64,000 bases of DNA, from assembly GCF_020532665.2 (NCBI RefSeq), contig NZ_JAIWPG020000014.1, forward strand, positions 1-64,000. The letters are read 5' to 3'. Under the pieces are notes generated by a model. It saw only the letters and a program-made list of their open reading frames with translations, ran no database searches and was not told the origin of the DNA. Position 1 is the stretch's first letter, and the number at the start of each line of letters is the position of its first letter. Positions 9,536-19,642 of the stretch are shown here, one piece after another. A program made the position numbers and the translations under genes. The DNA is from Lelliottia sp. WAP21. Its GTDB lineage: Bacteria; Pseudomonadota; Gammaproteobacteria; Enterobacterales; Enterobacteriaceae.

Positions 9536-10909
9536 ATGTCTGTACCAACTATCGACTGGGATTTGGCCCTAATCCAGAAGTATAACTATTCCGGGCCGCG
9601 TTATACCTCGTACCCCACCGCGCTGGAGTTTGCGGAAACCTTTGGTGACGCCGATTTCGTGCAGGCAGTCTCACGCTATCCTGAGCGTCCCTTGTCGCTC
9701 TACGTTCACATTCCGTTCTGCCACAAGCTCTGCTACTTCTGCGGCTGCAATAAAATTGTGACCCGTCAGCAGCATAAAGCCGATCAGTACCTGGACGCTT
9801 TAGAACAGGAGATCCTGCACCGTGCACCGCTCTTTGCCGGGCGCCACGTCAGCCAACTGCACTGGGGCGGCGGTACGCCAACCTATCTGAACAAAGCGCA
9901 AATCAGCCGCCTGATGTCACTGCTTCGCACGCATTTTGATTTTAACGACGATGCAGAAATTTCGATCGAAGTTGACCCGCGTGAAATCGAGCTGGATGTG
10001 CTGGATCACCTGCGTAGCGAAGGCTTTAATCGCCTGAGCATGGGCGTCCAGGATTTCAATAAAGAGGTTCAGCGGCTGGTGAATCGTGAGCAGGACGAAG
10101 AGTTTATCTTCGCACTACTCAACCACGCCCGCGAGATCGGCTTTACGTCGACCAACATTGACCTGATCTATGGTTTGCCCAAACAGACGCCGGAGAGCTT
10201 TGCCTTCACCCTTAAGCGCGTTGCTGAGCTTAATCCCGACCGCCTGAGCGTGTTCAACTACGCCCATTTGCCGACGCTCTTTGCCGCCCAGCGTAAAATC
10301 AAGGATGCCGATCTGCCGTCCGCACAGCAAAAGCTGGATATCCTGCAGGAAACCATCACGTCGCTGACGGATACCGGCTATCAGTTTATTGGGATGGACC
10401 ACTTTGCCCGCCCGGACGATGAGCTGGCCATAGCCCAGCGCGAAGGGGTGCTGCATCGTAACTTCCAGGGATACACCACCCAGGGCGACAGCGATTTACT
10501 GGGGATGGGCGTCTCCGCCATTAGTATGCTGGGCGATTGCTATGCGCAGAACCAGAAAGAGCTGAAGCGCTATTATCAGCAGGTGGACGAGACCGGTAAT
10601 GCGCTGTGGCGCGGTATCGCGTTAACCCGGGATGACTGTATTCGCCGTGATGTGATCAAGGCGCTCATCTGCAACTTCCGCCTCGATTTTGCGAGCGTGG
10701 AAGCACAATGGGCGCTTCGCTTTGTCGACTATTTCGCGGAAGATCTTAAATTGCTCGCCCCGCTGGCTAAAGACGGGCTGGTGGACGTGACGGAGAGGGG
10801 CATACAGGTGACGCCTAAAGGCCGCTTATTGATTCGCAATATCTGCATGTGCTTCGATGCTTACCTGCGTCAGAAAGCCCGCTTACAGCAGTTCTCACGC
10901 GTAATTTGA
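9536..10909 (+). CDS. hemN: Oxygen-independent coproporphyrinogen III oxidase HemN
   Basis: A radical SAM enzyme that oxidatively decarboxylates coproporphyrinogen III in anaerobic heme synthesis. 457 residues, as in E. coli. The 4Fe-4S motif CHKLCYFCGC lies near residues 62-71, followed by HWGGGTPTYL (the SAM-binding glycine motif) and the HemN C-terminal domain. ATG 9536 is used with AAGGAG at 9525-9530; a GTG at 9530 is in frame but coincides with the ribosome site. Confidence 0.97.
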   Translation: MSVPTIDWDLALIQKYNYSGPRYTSYPTALEFAETFGDADFVQAVSRYPERPLSLYVHIPFCHKLCYFCGCNKIVTRQQHKADQYLDALEQEILHRAPLFAGRHVSQLHWGGGTPTYLNKAQISRLMSLLRTHFDFNDDAEISIEVDPREIELDVLDHLRSEGFNRLSMGVQDFNKEVQRLVNREQDEEFIFALLNHAREIGFTSTNIDLIYGLPKQTPESFAFTLKRVAELNPDRLSVFNYAHLPTLFAAQRKIKDADLPSAQQKLDILQETITSLTDTGYQFIGMDHFARPDDELAIAQREGVLHRNFQGYTTQGDSDLLGMGVSAISMLGDCYAQNQKELKRYYQQVDETGNALWRGIALTRDDCIRRDVIKALICNFRLDFASVEAQWALRFVDYFAEDLKLLAPLAKDGLVDVTERGIQVTPKGRLLIRNICMCFDAYLRQKARLQQFSRVI

Positions 10910-10913
10910 CCGC

Positions 10914-10935
10914 TTCCCCGGGTTACCCCGGGGAA
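10914..10935. terminator. Convergent hairpin between hemN and glnG
   Basis: A perfect 9-bp GC-rich stem (TTCCCCGGG/CCCGGGGAA) with a TTAC loop lies between the two convergent stops. No T run follows on either strand, so it is not a classical intrinsic terminator. It may block readthrough or 3' exonucleases for both transcripts. Confidence 0.5.
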
Positions 10936-10941
10936 TCATGA

Positions 10942-12357
10942 CTATTCCATACCCAACTCTTTCAGCTTGCGTGTCAGGGTATTTCGCCCCCAGCCCAGCA
11001 GGCGAGCTGCTTCCTGTTTATGGCCTTGTGTGTGCCGCAGCGCGGTCGTCAGCAAGGTGCGTTCCATTTCAGGTTGCGCTTCTGAGAGCAGGTTTTGATG
11101 ACCGGAACGCAGCGCCCGATCGGCCCACTGCGCCAGCAGCGTGGCCCAGTTATCCGGTAAAACCTGCCCGGCGTGGTTGCTTTCGGGAACGGTGGCTTCA
11201 AACAGTTCGCTGGGTAAATCCTGAATCAACACCTCTTGTCCCGCCGCCATCACGGTGAGCCAGCGACACGTATTCTCTAGCTGACGCACGTTGCCCGGCC
11301 AGGCCAGGCGCGTCAACGCGGCATCGGTTTCCGGATGCAGCAGCTTAGCTTCGACGCCCAGTTCGCGCGCGGCAACCTGCAGGAAGTGGCGCGCCAGGCG
11401 AGGAATATCTTCACGACGCTCACGCAGCGGCGGCAGATGCACGCGGATCACATTCAGGCGGTGGAATAAATCCTCGCGGAATTTTCCTTCCTGAACGCGT
11501 TGCTCAAGATTCTGGTGCGTGGCGGCAATAATGCGCACGTCCACTTTGACCGGCGCATAACCGCCTACGCGATAAAACTGCCCGTCAGCCAGCACACGCA
11601 GCAAACGCGTTTGCACATCCATGGGCATATCACCGATTTCATCGAGGAACAACGTACCGCCATCGGCCTGCTCAAAACGGCCCTGGCGAATCGTGTTCGC
11701 ACCGGTAAACGCCCCTTTCTCGTGACCGAATAGTTCCGATTCAATTAAATCCTTCGGGATCGCGGCCATATTCAGGGCGATAAAGGGCGCTTTGGCGCGA
11801 GGACTGTGGCGGTGCAGCGCGTGGGCAACCAGCTCTTTCCCGGTCCCCGACTCCCCGTTAATCAGCACGCTGATGGATGAGCGCGACAGACGTCCGATGA
11901 TGCGAAACACATCCTGCATTGCAGGGGCTTCACCAATAATATCGGCGGTGGGGCCAAATACGGGCGCGTTGCGCGGCTGTTGCTGTTCCTGATAGTGGCT
12001 AATGGCTCGCTCTACCAGCGCGACGGCTTCATCGATATCAAAGGGTTTAGGCAGATAATCAAAGGCACCCTGTTGATAAGCACTGACGGCGGCATCCAGG
12101 TCGGAATGAGCAGTCATTATGATGACCGGGAGCATAGGGTGGCGCTGTTTGATTTGCTTGAGCAGCGCCAGCCCGTCCATGCCCGGCATCCGGATATCCG
12201 AAAGCAGGACATCCGGTGTTTTAGTGATGAGCGCGTCGAGGACCTCGCTGCCGCTTTCAAACGTCGTGCAGTTTAACCCTGCGCCCGTCAGTGCACGTTC
12301 GAGCACCCAGCGGATGGAGCTATCATCATCGACTACCCAGACTATCCCTCGTTGCAT
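10942..12357 (-). CDS. glnG: Nitrogen regulator NtrC (NR-I)
   Basis: A sigma-54-dependent activator of 471 residues. The receiver domain carries phosphoacceptor Asp54 (LLSDIRMPG). The central AAA+ domain has Walker A GESGTGKE and the sigma-54-contacting GAFTGA loop, and the C-terminal Fis-type HTH is [27 protein letters not shown] 12357 is preferred over the upstream GTG 12366 because AAGG lies about 9 bp before it and [12 protein letters not shown] is the family start. It is 11 bp after glnL and cotranscribed with it. Confidence 0.97.
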   Translation of the reverse strand: MQRGIVWVVDDDSSIRWVLERALTGAGLNCTTFESGSEVLDALITKTPDVLLSDIRMPGMDGLALLKQIKQRHPMLPVIIMTAHSDLDAAVSAYQQGAFDYLPKPFDIDEAVALVERAISHYQEQQQPRNAPVFGPTADIIGEAPAMQDVFRIIGRLSRSSISVLINGESGTGKELVAHALHRHSPRAKAPFIALNMAAIPKDLIESELFGHEKGAFTGANTIRQGRFEQADGGTLFLDEIGDMPMDVQTRLLRVLADGQFYRVGGYAPVKVDVRIIAATHQNLEQRVQEGKFREDLFHRLNVIRVHLPPLRERREDIPRLARHFLQVAARELGVEAKLLHPETDAALTRLAWPGNVRQLENTCRWLTVMAAGQEVLIQDLPSELFEATVPESNHAGQVLPDNWATLLAQWADRALRSGHQNLLSEAQPEMERTLLTTALRHTQGHKQEAARLLGWGRNTLTRKLKELGME

Positions 12358-12368
12358 CGTCGTCACCT

Positions 12369-13418
12369 TTATTTTTTAATTGGCAGGTAAACCGAAAACT
12401 CGGTATGACCCGGCCAACTGGTAAATTCAATTTTTCCGGCATGTTGGTCGATCAAATTACGGGCAATCGATAATCCCAGCCCGGTGCCGCCTTCGCGACC
12501 GCTCACCATAGGGTAAAAGAGCGTATCCTGAAGATGCGGTGGAATGCCTGGCCCGTTATCCTGCACGTCTATTCTTGCTGCCAGGCGATAACGCACGCCG
12601 TGTAATGTCAGCTGGAAGGCGGTACGGGTACGCAGGACAATCTCGCCGCCCTCTGGCCCCAGGGCCTGCAGCGCGTTACGCACGATATTTAGCAGTACTT
12701 GTTCTATCTGATCGGGATCGTGCGGTAACTCCGGCAGGCTAGGATCGTAATCACGAATGAGTGTGACGTTTGCCGGCAGCTCCATCGAAACCAGTTTCAC
12801 CACCCGCTCGGCGACTTTATGAATACTCTCGGTGATATGCATGCCCGGCTGCTGTGGCCCAAGCAGGCGATCAACCAGATTACGCAGGCGGTCGGCCTGC
12901 TCAATAATCACATTGGTATATTCCGCGAGAGAAGGGTCCGGCAACGCTTTGGTTAAAAGCTGTGCCGCGCCGCGTAACCCTCCCAGCGGGTTTTTAATCT
13001 CATGGGCAAGACCACGCACCAGATCGCGTGCAGCAATTTGCTGCGCATGCTGGAGCTGTTCCTGGCTCAGACGTCTCTGGTTATCCATCGGCGCCATTTC
13101 CAGCAGGATCATCCCCTCGGGTAAGCGTTGGGCTGTCAGCGACAGAATATGCGAGCGCCCGTCGATAACTAAGGTCACTTCATTGTCGGTAAAGCCTTGC
13201 CCGGCCTGCAGGCTTTCCTGCATCAGGCCAATATTCAGTGAAAAGTAACTCAACAGTTCAGGTAACGGGGTGCCGAACAATTTTCGCGCGCTTTGGGCAA
13301 GCAACTGTTGGGCAGCCGGGTTGGCGTAATGAACCGCCAGCTCGTCGTCGACCAGCAAGATACTGTTAATTAAAGAATTGAGGATCTGCCCAGCATCGGG
13401 CAGCGTGCCAGTTGCCAT
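12369..13418 (-). CDS. glnL: Nitrogen sensor kinase NtrB (NR-II)
   Basis: A cytoplasmic histidine kinase and phosphatase for NtrC, 349 residues as in E. coli. An N-terminal PAS domain (about residues 10-110) precedes the dimerisation helix with His139 (GLAHEIKNP), then the ATP-binding N, G1 (DNGPGIP) and G2 (GGTGLGL) boxes. PII (GlnB) switches its activity according to nitrogen status. It has its own NtrC-repressible promoter region just upstream and is separated from glnA by a terminator. Confidence 0.97.
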   Translation of the reverse strand: MATGTLPDAGQILNSLINSILLVDDELAVHYANPAAQQLLAQSARKLFGTPLPELLSYFSLNIGLMQESLQAGQGFTDNEVTLVIDGRSHILSLTAQRLPEGMILLEMAPMDNQRRLSQEQLQHAQQIAARDLVRGLAHEIKNPLGGLRGAAQLLTKALPDPSLAEYTNVIIEQADRLRNLVDRLLGPQQPGMHITESIHKVAERVVKLVSMELPANVTLIRDYDPSLPELPHDPDQIEQVLLNIVRNALQALGPEGGEIVLRTRTAFQLTLHGVRYRLAARIDVQDNGPGIPPHLQDTLFYPMVSGREGGTGLGLSIARNLIDQHAGKIEFTSWPGHTEFSVYLPIKK

Positions 13419-13440
13419 TCAGCAGTCTCCTGGAGCAGGG

Positions 13441-13457
13441 TGCACTATTTTAGTGCA
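13441..13457 (-). promoter_or_regulatory. NtrC operator at the glnL promoter
   Basis: TGCACTATTTTAGTGCA, a perfect 7-bp inverted repeat of the NtrC type, lies 23 bp upstream of glnL. Phosphorylated NtrC represses this sigma-70 promoter in E. coli. Confidence 0.8.
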
Positions 13458-13506
13458 GTATAGCTTTTTCGTTGTAAAAAGCGCGTCAGAACAGGTGGTT
13501 GGTGGA

Positions 13507-13532
13507 GAAAAAAGCCCATCCGGAGATGGGCT
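13507..13532 (-). terminator. glnA terminator (attenuator before glnLG)
   Basis: Minus-strand stem AGCCCATC/GATGGGCT with a 4-base loop, followed by six T. It lies between glnA and glnL and allows partial readthrough in E. coli. Confidence 0.88.
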
Positions 13533-13574
13533 AAAAGTTTCCACGGCAACTAAAACCTGCGTCTTTCTCGCTAC

Positions 13575-13665
13575 CGCTGTGTTGGCCGCTTTCCTTCACC
13601 CCGGTCACTTACTGATGTAAGCACCCAGGGACTCACTCAATTGCCGCCTTGCTGTAGCAAGAAAT
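13575..13665. repeat. Diverged ERIC element
   Basis: It contains the ERIC core in the order TTCACCCCGGTCACTTACTG, ATGTAAGCACCCAGGGACTC, TTGCCGCCTTGC. It is more diverged than the copy at 59 kb and its ends are hard to fix. It lies inside the glnA 3' UTR. Confidence 0.75.
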
Positions 13666-13716
13666 CCATTGGTTTTTAAACTCTCACGACACATCGTGCA
13701 GAGTTTTCATTCTTCA

Positions 13717-15126
13717 TTAAACGCTGTAGTACAGTTCGAACTCAACCGGGTGCGGCGTCATGCGCACACGGTCGTTCTCTTCTACGCGCAGCGCGATGTA
13801 AGCGTCGATAGCTTCATCGGTGAACACGCCGCCAGCCGTCAGGAACTCACGGTCTGCATCCAGCGCGTTCAGGGCTTCTTCCAGAGAACCGGCAACCTGT
13901 GGGATCTCTTTCGCTTCTTCTGGCGGCAGGTCATACAGGTTTTTGTCCATGGCTTCGCCTGGGTGAATCTTGTTCTTAATGCCGTCCAGGCCTGCCATCA
14001 GCAGTGCTGCGAAGCACAGGTATGGGTTAGCTGCTGGGTCCGGGAAGCGCACTTCGATACGACGAGCTTTTGGAGACGCCACCACCGGGATACGGATCGA
14101 AGCAGAACGGTTACGGGCAGAGTACGCCAGCATGACCGGGGCTTCGTAGCCTGGGACCAGACGCTTGTAAGAGTTGGTGGTTGGGTTCGCCAGGGCGTTG
14201 ATCGCTTTAGCGTGCTTGATAACACCACCGATGTAATGCAGCGCCTGCTCAGACAGACCCGCATATTTGTCACCAGAGAACAGGTTAGTCCCGTTTTTGG
14301 ACAGAGACATGTGGCAGTGCATGCCGGAACCGTTATCGCCAAACATTGGTTTTGGCATGAAGGTCGCGGTTTTACCGAAACGGTGCGCCACGTTGTGCAC
14401 AACGTATTTGTAGATCTGAATCTCATCCGCTTTTTTGGTCATGGTATTAAAGCGGGTAGCGATTTCGTTCTGGCCAGCGGTCGCCACTTCGTGGTGATGC
14501 GCTTCAACAACCAGGCCCATCTCTTCCATGATCAGACACATGGTAGAACGGATGTCCTGTGAAGAATCGACCGGAGGAACCGGGAAGTAACCGCCTTTCA
14601 CGCCAGGACGGTGACCTTTGTTACCACCTTCGTATTTGGTGGAGGAGTTCCATGCGCCTTCGATGTCATCGATAGCCACGTGAGAACCAGAGATAGATGC
14701 ACCAAAACGAATGTCGTCGAACAGGAAGAATTCTGGCTCAGGCCCAAACAGAACGGTGTCTGCGATGCCGGTAGAACGCAGGTACTCTTCAGCGCGTTTA
14801 GCGATGGAGCGTGGATCGCGGTCGTAGCCCTGCAGCGTGCCTGGCTCAAGGATGTCGCAACGGATGATCAGCGTAGGCTCTTCGAAGAACGGGTCAATGA
14901 GCGCAGTAGAAGAGTCTGGCATCAGAACCATGTCAGATTCGTTAATGCCTTTCCAGCCACCAATGGAGGAGCCGTCAAACATTTTGCCTTCTTCAAAGAA
15001 CTCGGCGTTTACCTGATGAGCAGGAATTGTGACGTGCTGTTCTTTACCTTTGGTATCGGTGAAGCGCAGATCAACAAACTTCACTTCATGTTCGTTCAGC
15101 ATCGTCAAAACGTGTTCAGCGGACAT
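13717..15126 (-). CDS. glnA: Glutamine synthetase type I
   Basis: Makes glutamine from glutamate, ammonia and ATP; a dodecamer in the cytoplasm. 469 residues. Visible signatures are the latch-loop region [12 protein letters not shown] (51-62), the metal and glutamate site [11 protein letters not shown], the ATP-binding [12 protein letters not shown], and NLYDLPPEE near 396-404, with the adenylylation tyrosine controlled by GlnE. It is first in glnALG, with a sigma-54 promoter and NtrC sites upstream. Confidence 0.98.
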   Translation of the reverse strand: MSAEHVLTMLNEHEVKFVDLRFTDTKGKEQHVTIPAHQVNAEFFEEGKMFDGSSIGGWKGINESDMVLMPDSSTALIDPFFEEPTLIIRCDILEPGTLQGYDRDPRSIAKRAEEYLRSTGIADTVLFGPEPEFFLFDDIRFGASISGSHVAIDDIEGAWNSSTKYEGGNKGHRPGVKGGYFPVPPVDSSQDIRSTMCLIMEEMGLVVEAHHHEVATAGQNEIATRFNTMTKKADEIQIYKYVVHNVAHRFGKTATFMPKPMFGDNGSGMHCHMSLSKNGTNLFSGDKYAGLSEQALHYIGGVIKHAKAINALANPTTNSYKRLVPGYEAPVMLAYSARNRSASIRIPVVASPKARRIEVRFPDPAANPYLCFAALLMAGLDGIKNKIHPGEAMDKNLYDLPPEEAKEIPQVAGSLEEALNALDADREFLTAGGVFTDEAIDAYIALRVEENDRVRMTPHPVEFELYYSV

Positions 15127-15212
15127 ACTTAACTCTCCAGATTGGTCATTGTCGTCGTGGTAACGAGGTCTTCAAATCGGCTGTGCTGCCATATTTTTTC
15201 TGTATTTCTACA

Positions 15213-15230
15213 AAGCGAAATCTGTGCCAA
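15213..15230 (-). promoter_or_regulatory. Sigma-54 promoter glnAp2
   Basis: On the minus strand TTGGCAC-N5-TCGCT matches the -24/-12 consensus, about 90 bp before the glnA start codon. Confidence 0.85.
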
Positions 15231-15260
15231 CTTTTAAATCACCCCAAAAAGGCGTTATCA

Positions 15261-15299
15261 TGCACGTCATAGTGCAATTGAGCTGCACCACGAGAGTCA
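15261..15299 (-). promoter_or_regulatory. Weak NtrC sites near glnAp2
   Basis: TGCACGTCATAGTGCA (15261-15276) and a half-conserved TGCACCACGAGAGTCAT (15283-15299) are centred near -66 and -88 relative to the inferred glnAp2 start. Those are the positions of the low-affinity NtrC governor sites in E. coli. Confidence 0.6.
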
Positions 15300-15302
15300 T
15301 CT

Positions 15303-15318
15303 TGCACCAGTATAGTGC
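15303..15318 (-). promoter_or_regulatory. NtrC enhancer site 2
   Basis: TGCACCAGTATAGTGC is centred near -108 from the inferred sigma-54 start, as in E. coli. Confidence 0.8.
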
Positions 15319-15334
15319 TTCAGCGTGATCGTTG

Positions 15335-15351
15335 AGCACCATATTGGTGCA
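15335..15351 (-). promoter_or_regulatory. NtrC enhancer site 1
   Basis: AGCACCATATTGGTGCA is centred near -140. It is the strongest palindrome of the set and lies 32 bp (three helical turns) from site 2. Confidence 0.85.
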
Positions 15352-15381
15352 AATTACGTTAAAGTGCACTTTTAACGCTGC

Positions 15382-15395
15382 GTGAAAGCGATCAC
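15382..15395. promoter_or_regulatory. CRP-like site upstream of glnA
   Basis: GTGAAAGCGATCAC follows the CRP pattern GTGA-N6-TCAC. In E. coli the upstream promoter glnAp1 is CRP-dependent. Confidence 0.55.
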
Positions 15396-15502
15396 AAAGC
15401 AACTCTGCAATACTTGTTTGCGGAGGATGTTTGTGATCCTGTTTAGTCCTGCGATTAATCCGTGTACAATAACGCGCTATTTCTAATGCCTGAGGCAAAG
15501 TT

Positions 15503-17326
15503 GTGATCGAAAATCTGCGTAATATCGCCATCATCGCGCACGTTGACCATGGTAAAACTACCCTGGTTGATAAGCTGCTGCAGCAATCCGGTACTTTCAG
15601 TAATGAACGTGCTGAAGCCACCGAACGCGTGATGGACTCCAACGATTTGGAGAAAGAGCGTGGGATTACCATCCTCGCTAAAAACACCGCTATCAAATGG
15701 AATGACTACCGTATCAACATCGTTGATACCCCAGGGCACGCCGACTTCGGTGGTGAAGTTGAACGTGTAATGTCAATGGTAGACTCCGTTCTGCTGGTCG
15801 TTGACGCAATGGATGGCCCAATGCCGCAGACGCGCTTCGTAACCAAAAAGGCGTTTGCCCATGGTTTGAAGCCAATCGTGGTTATCAACAAAGTTGACCG
15901 TCCTGGCGCGCGTCCTGACTGGGTTGTGGATCAAGTCTTCGACCTGTTCGTTAACCTTGACGCAAGCGACGAGCAACTCGACTTCCCAATCATCTATGCA
16001 TCTGCATTGATGGGTATCGCGGGCAACGACCACACTGATATGGCGGAAGACATGACCCCGCTGTACCAGGCGATTGTTGACCACGTAAAAGCACCAAGCG
16101 TTGACCTTGACGGTCCGTTCCAGATGCAGATCTCCCAGCTCGACTACAACAACTACGTTGGCGTTATCGGCATTGGTCGCATCAAACGCGGTAAAGTGAA
16201 GCCTAACCAGCAAGTCACTGTTATCGACAGCGAAGGTAAAACGCGTAACGGTAAAGTCGGTAAAGTACTGACTCACCTCGGTCTGGAGCGTATTGAATCC
16301 ACCGAAGCCGAAGCGGGCGACATCATCGCGATCACCGGTCTTGGCGAGCTGAACATCTCCGACACCCTTTGCGATCCGCAAAACGTCGAAGCCCTGCCAG
16401 CGCTGTCCGTTGATGAACCGACTGTTACCATGTTCTTCAACGTCAACACCTCTCCGTTCTGTGGTAAAGAAGGTAAATACGTTACCTCTCGTCAGATCCT
16501 TGACCGCCTGAACAAAGAGCTGGTGCACAACGTTGCACTGCGTGTTGAAGAAACCGAAGATGCGGACGCGTTCCGTGTATCCGGTCGTGGCGAGCTGCAC
16601 TTGTCCGTACTGATCGAAAACATGCGTCGTGAAGGCTTCGAACTGGCTGTGTCCCGTCCGAAAGTTATCAACCGTATGATCGACGGTCGTCTGCAAGAGC
16701 CGTTCGAAAACGTGACGCTGGATATCGAAGAACAGCACCAGGGTTCTGTGATGCAGGCGATGGGTGAGCGTAAGGGTGATGTTAAAGACATGATCCCTGA
16801 TGGCAAAGGTCGTATCCGTCTGGATTACCTGATCCCAGCGCGTGGCCTGATCGGCTTCCGTACCGAGTTCATGACCATGACCTCCGGTACCGGTCTGCTG
16901 TACTCCACTTTCAGCCACTACGATGATGTTAAACCGGGTGAAATCGGCCAGCGCCAGAACGGCGTGCTGATCTCTAACGGCCAGGGTAAAGCAGTGGCAT
17001 TCGCCCTGTTCAGCCTGCAGGATCGCGGTAAGCTGTTCCTGGGTCACGGTGCAGAAGTATACGAAGGCCAGATCATCGGTATTCACAGCCGTTCTAACGA
17101 CCTGACTGTAAACTGCCTGACCGGTAAAAAACTGACCAACATGCGTGCTTCCGGTACTGATGAAGCGACCACGCTGGTTCCACCACAGAAAATGTCTCTT
17201 GAGCAGGCACTTGAGTTTATCGATGACGACGAACTGGTAGAAGTTACGCCGGTTTCTGTACGTATTCGTAAACGTCACCTGACCGAGAACGACCGTAAAC
17301 GTGCGGGCCGTGGTAGCAAAGACTAA
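15503..17326 (+). CDS. typA: Translational GTPase TypA/BipA
   Basis: A ribosome-binding GTPase of the elongation factor family that supports 50S assembly at low temperature and stress responses. 607 residues as in E. coli. G1 AHVDHGKTT (12-20), G3 [11 protein letters not shown] near 75-85 and G4 NKVDRPGA near 130; EF-G-like domains III and V and the BipA-specific C-terminal domain follow. The start is GTG 15503, giving [11 protein letters not shown]. It is divergent from glnA and closed by a terminator shared with ompL. Confidence 0.97.
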   Translation: MIENLRNIAIIAHVDHGKTTLVDKLLQQSGTFSNERAEATERVMDSNDLEKERGITILAKNTAIKWNDYRINIVDTPGHADFGGEVERVMSMVDSVLLVVDAMDGPMPQTRFVTKKAFAHGLKPIVVINKVDRPGARPDWVVDQVFDLFVNLDASDEQLDFPIIYASALMGIAGNDHTDMAEDMTPLYQAIVDHVKAPSVDLDGPFQMQISQLDYNNYVGVIGIGRIKRGKVKPNQQVTVIDSEGKTRNGKVGKVLTHLGLERIESTEAEAGDIIAITGLGELNISDTLCDPQNVEALPALSVDEPTVTMFFNVNTSPFCGKEGKYVTSRQILDRLNKELVHNVALRVEETEDADAFRVSGRGELHLSVLIENMRREGFELAVSRPKVINRMIDGRLQEPFENVTLDIEEQHQGSVMQAMGERKGDVKDMIPDGKGRIRLDYLIPARGLIGFRTEFMTMTSGTGLLYSTFSHYDDVKPGEIGQRQNGVLISNGQGKAVAFALFSLQDRGKLFLGHGAEVYEGQIIGIHSRSNDLTVNCLTGKKLTNMRASGTDEATTLVPPQKMSLEQALEFIDDDELVEVTPVSVRIRKRHLTENDRKRAGRGSKD

Positions 17327-17382
17327 TACGACGCCTGAAAAGACGCCGTATACCGGGTGGGCGTAAACCTCACCCGGAACGC

Positions 17383-17411
17383 AAAAAGCCGCTGAAATCA
17401 GCGGCTTTTTT
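17383..17411. terminator. Bidirectional terminator between typA and ompL
   Basis: AGCCGCTGA/TCAGCGGCT stem flanked by an A run on one side and a T run on the other, so it can serve both convergent transcripts. Confidence 0.88.
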
Positions 17412-17412
17412 A

Positions 17413-18099
17413 TTAGAACGAATAGCGTAACCCCAGGCGGATACGGTACTGCTCGCGATGGTAATCATTCCATCTGTCCAGCCACTGCAGCTCCATATAG
17501 GGCAGCCAGTTCCGGTCGATTTTATAGCTAAACTTGTTGGTAATTTCCCAGTGATGATCCCTGCCGTTTTTGCTGTGGTAATCATTCACCCGCTGGAAAA
17601 AGTGCGGTTCAAAGGTATAAAACAACGAATCGGTTAAGGTGAAATTCCAGTAATTGGCAAATTCATGGGTATCGTTTTTATCCATCTCGCCGTTAAAGTC
17701 AGGCGTATCATAATTATTATGGTTATAGCGATAACGAAAGGTCAGATTAAACCAGTCGACAAATTTATAGTTGGTATCCAGATAAAGGGCGCCCCCCGAA
17801 CCATCTTTACTGTCGTTGATTAATCCTCCGGGCTGAAAAGTGAGTTTGGCCGTCGGTTTGAACAGGGGATACCATCCTTCGATTTCGTTATAGCTGTGCT
17901 TAATTTCATCCCACTTCCCCACGTCATAGGCGTTCGTGAACATCAGTCCCGCGCCCATATCAAAATTATAACCGGCTCGCAGGATCACCTCATGGCGTTC
18001 AGAGGCGGTGTTGTAGGCTTCACGCGTTTCGACATAGGCACCCGCAAAAGCAGAGCCAGACACAGACGAAACGAGGAGTACTGTCGCTATTTTTTTCAT
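17413..18099 (-). CDS. ompL: Outer-membrane porin OmpL (KdgM family)
   Basis: A 228-residue precursor with a signal peptide ending SGSAFA before GAYVETREAY. It has alternating beta-strand character and ends in RLGLRYSF, the aromatic C-terminus of outer-membrane barrels. KdgM-family porins pass acidic sugars; linkage to the sulfoquinovose genes suggests it admits sulfoquinovose or its glycosides. It is the last gene of the ompL-yihO block, 75 bp after yihO with a hairpin between. Confidence 0.92.
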   Translation of the reverse strand: MKKIATVLLVSSVSGSAFAGAYVETREAYNTASERHEVILRAGYNFDMGAGLMFTNAYDVGKWDEIKHSYNEIEGWYPLFKPTAKLTFQPGGLINDSKDGSGGALYLDTNYKFVDWFNLTFRYRYNHNNYDTPDFNGEMDKNDTHEFANYWNFTLTDSLFYTFEPHFFQRVNDYHSKNGRDHHWEITNKFSYKIDRNWLPYMELQWLDRWNDYHREQYRIRLGLRYSF

Positions 18100-18131
18100 A
18101 ATTCTTCCATGTGTCAGGTACAGAAAGGCCG

Positions 18132-18154
18132 CCCTTCCTGATGAACAGGAAGGG
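18132..18154 (-). other. Intercistronic hairpin yihO/ompL
   Basis: Perfect 9-bp stem CCCTTCCTG/CAGGAAGGG with a 5-base loop between yihO and ompL. No long T run follows, so it is more likely an mRNA-processing or stability element than a full terminator. Confidence 0.6.
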
Positions 18155-18174
18155 AATACCGGCGGAATTTATTG

Positions 18175-19599
18175 TTATAGAGTGACGGGTGACGCTTCTT
18201 TCTCGTTATTCAGGGGCGTGACGTTGCCCACTTTATTCTTCCGTTTGCTTATCTCCTCAATAATAAAAGCGAAGCGCGCTTCGTTGAGTTTATAAAACAG
18301 TCCCATGGTAATCGCCGCAATAATGGCCAGCCCACAGGGCCAAAGAAAGATCAGCTGACGTAATCCCAGCAGCGTGCCGGCGCTTTGAACGGCATGCGGA
18401 ACATAGCCAATTTGCGTAAGCATGATGCCCGGCAGGAAACCGGCCAGCGCGGCGGAAATTTTGCGAGAAAAGGTATACCCGGTATACACCGATCCCTCGG
18501 CGCGAATCCCGGTTTTCCATTCGCCATAGTCCACGGTGTCGGGCACCAGGGCCCAGTTCAGGCTGTTAACAAAGGCGGTGCCGAAAAAGGCCATGCAGGA
18601 GAAGAACACGAACGTGGTGGAACTGCTCCCCCAGAAGAAATTCAGCACGTCGCCTACGGCCCACAGCGCCAGCCCGCCCAAATAGACCTGTTTCTTACCA
18701 AAACGCTTTACCGCGCCGGGCACGAGGAAAACGCCCACCAGGATGCAGCCCATGCTGAAAAATCCCATCCACGACAGCAGATGAATATCGTTTAGCACGT
18801 ACTGGGTGTAATAGACCTGGATGGCGAGCTTGATGTTAAACGCCGCCAGCGTACAGAGATTGGCGATGCACAACACCAGCAGGGGGGGATTGCGAAAGAT
18901 GGCGCAGAAGGATTTCACAATGCTGGGTTTATGGTGATCGGGTGAAACCTCGACGTAGCGTTCTTTCACCCCGCTGTAGCACCACCACATGCAGAACAGC
19001 CCGCAGGTGACAAACAGCAGGGCCGCCACGAGGTAGCCCAGCGACGGCTGGCTGACAAACAGTGCCTGAATGGGCATAAAGCCCACCGTGCACAGCAGTA
19101 AGCCCACCGTGGCGCCCCCCTGACGCCACGCGGCCAGCTGCGCCCGCTCGTTCGGGTTTTTAGTGATCGCCGGGACCATCGCGCCATAAGAGCAGTTCAT
19201 CAGGCTGTAGAACAACCCGAACAGCATAAACAGCACGGTGGCGAGGGCGGTTTTTACCGTCAGGTTAAAATCATTCGCCATAAACTGCGCCGTCGCCACC
19301 AGCGCGACGGGAACCGAAGCATAGAGAATAAACGGCCTGAATTTGCCCCGGGCACCAATACGACGCCGTGAATCCAGCAGCACGCCGGTCAACATATCGG
19401 TAAATGCGGTGAAGAACTTGGCGACCAGAAAAATAATACCGCCATAGAAAGCAGGCAGGCCCAGCTCATCGGTATAAAACTTCAGCAGATACAGCGTGCC
19501 GATACACAGCATCAGATTTGAGCCAAAATCGCCCATCCCATAGGCGCACTTCTCACGCAGGCTCAGTTTCAGGGTTAACGGATCAGGAGTGTGATTCAT
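18175..19599 (-). CDS. yihO: Sulfoquinovose importer YihO (GPH family)
   Basis: A 474-residue 12-TM cation symporter of the glycoside-pentoside-hexuronide family in the inner membrane. The family N-terminal pattern EKCAYGMGDFGSNL is at about residues 12-25, and the loop motif GVLLDSRRRIGARGKFRPF near 75-93. It is very close in sequence to the adjacent yihP product, pointing to an old tandem duplication. In E. coli YihO is assigned to sulfoquinovose uptake. Confidence 0.93.
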   Translation of the reverse strand: MNHTPDPLTLKLSLREKCAYGMGDFGSNLMLCIGTLYLLKFYTDELGLPAFYGGIIFLVAKFFTAFTDMLTGVLLDSRRRIGARGKFRPFILYASVPVALVATAQFMANDFNLTVKTALATVLFMLFGLFYSLMNCSYGAMVPAITKNPNERAQLAAWRQGGATVGLLLCTVGFMPIQALFVSQPSLGYLVAALLFVTCGLFCMWWCYSGVKERYVEVSPDHHKPSIVKSFCAIFRNPPLLVLCIANLCTLAAFNIKLAIQVYYTQYVLNDIHLLSWMGFFSMGCILVGVFLVPGAVKRFGKKQVYLGGLALWAVGDVLNFFWGSSSTTFVFFSCMAFFGTAFVNSLNWALVPDTVDYGEWKTGIRAEGSVYTGYTFSRKISAALAGFLPGIMLTQIGYVPHAVQSAGTLLGLRQLIFLWPCGLAIIAAITMGLFYKLNEARFAFIIEEISKRKNKVGNVTPLNNEKEASPVTL

Positions 19600-19611
19600 A
19601 GTCGATCCTCG

Positions 19612-19631
19612 TAGCGCTCGTGAGAGCGCTA
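19612..19631 (-). other. Intercistronic hairpin yihP/yihO
   Basis: 8-bp perfect stem TAGCGCTC/GAGCGCTA with a GTGA loop in the 43-bp gap between yihP and yihO. Confidence 0.6.
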
Positions 19632-19642
19632 TGACAGTTCAT

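Larger units (their letters stand above)
13507..13716 (-). ncRNA. glnZ: glnA 3' UTR, candidate GlnZ sRNA
   Basis: In E. coli and Salmonella the glnA 3' UTR is processed to the Hfq-binding sRNA GlnZ. Here the 210-nt 3' UTR begins with a strong hairpin near the stop codon (arms 13679-13689 and 13694-13705) and ends in the glnA terminator. An ERIC-like element fills the middle (about 13575-13665). Existence of a processed RNA is inferred from location and the two hairpins. Confidence 0.5.

Noticed and set aside
13669-14562. 297-codon plus-strand frame over glnA
   Set aside because: Mirror of glnA codon bias; starts inside the glnA 3' UTR hairpin and lacks a ribosome site.
15773-17278. 501-codon open frame antisense to typA
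   Set aside because: Shadow of a highly biased codon usage gene; no ribosome site, no recognisable domain, and typA on the other strand is certain.
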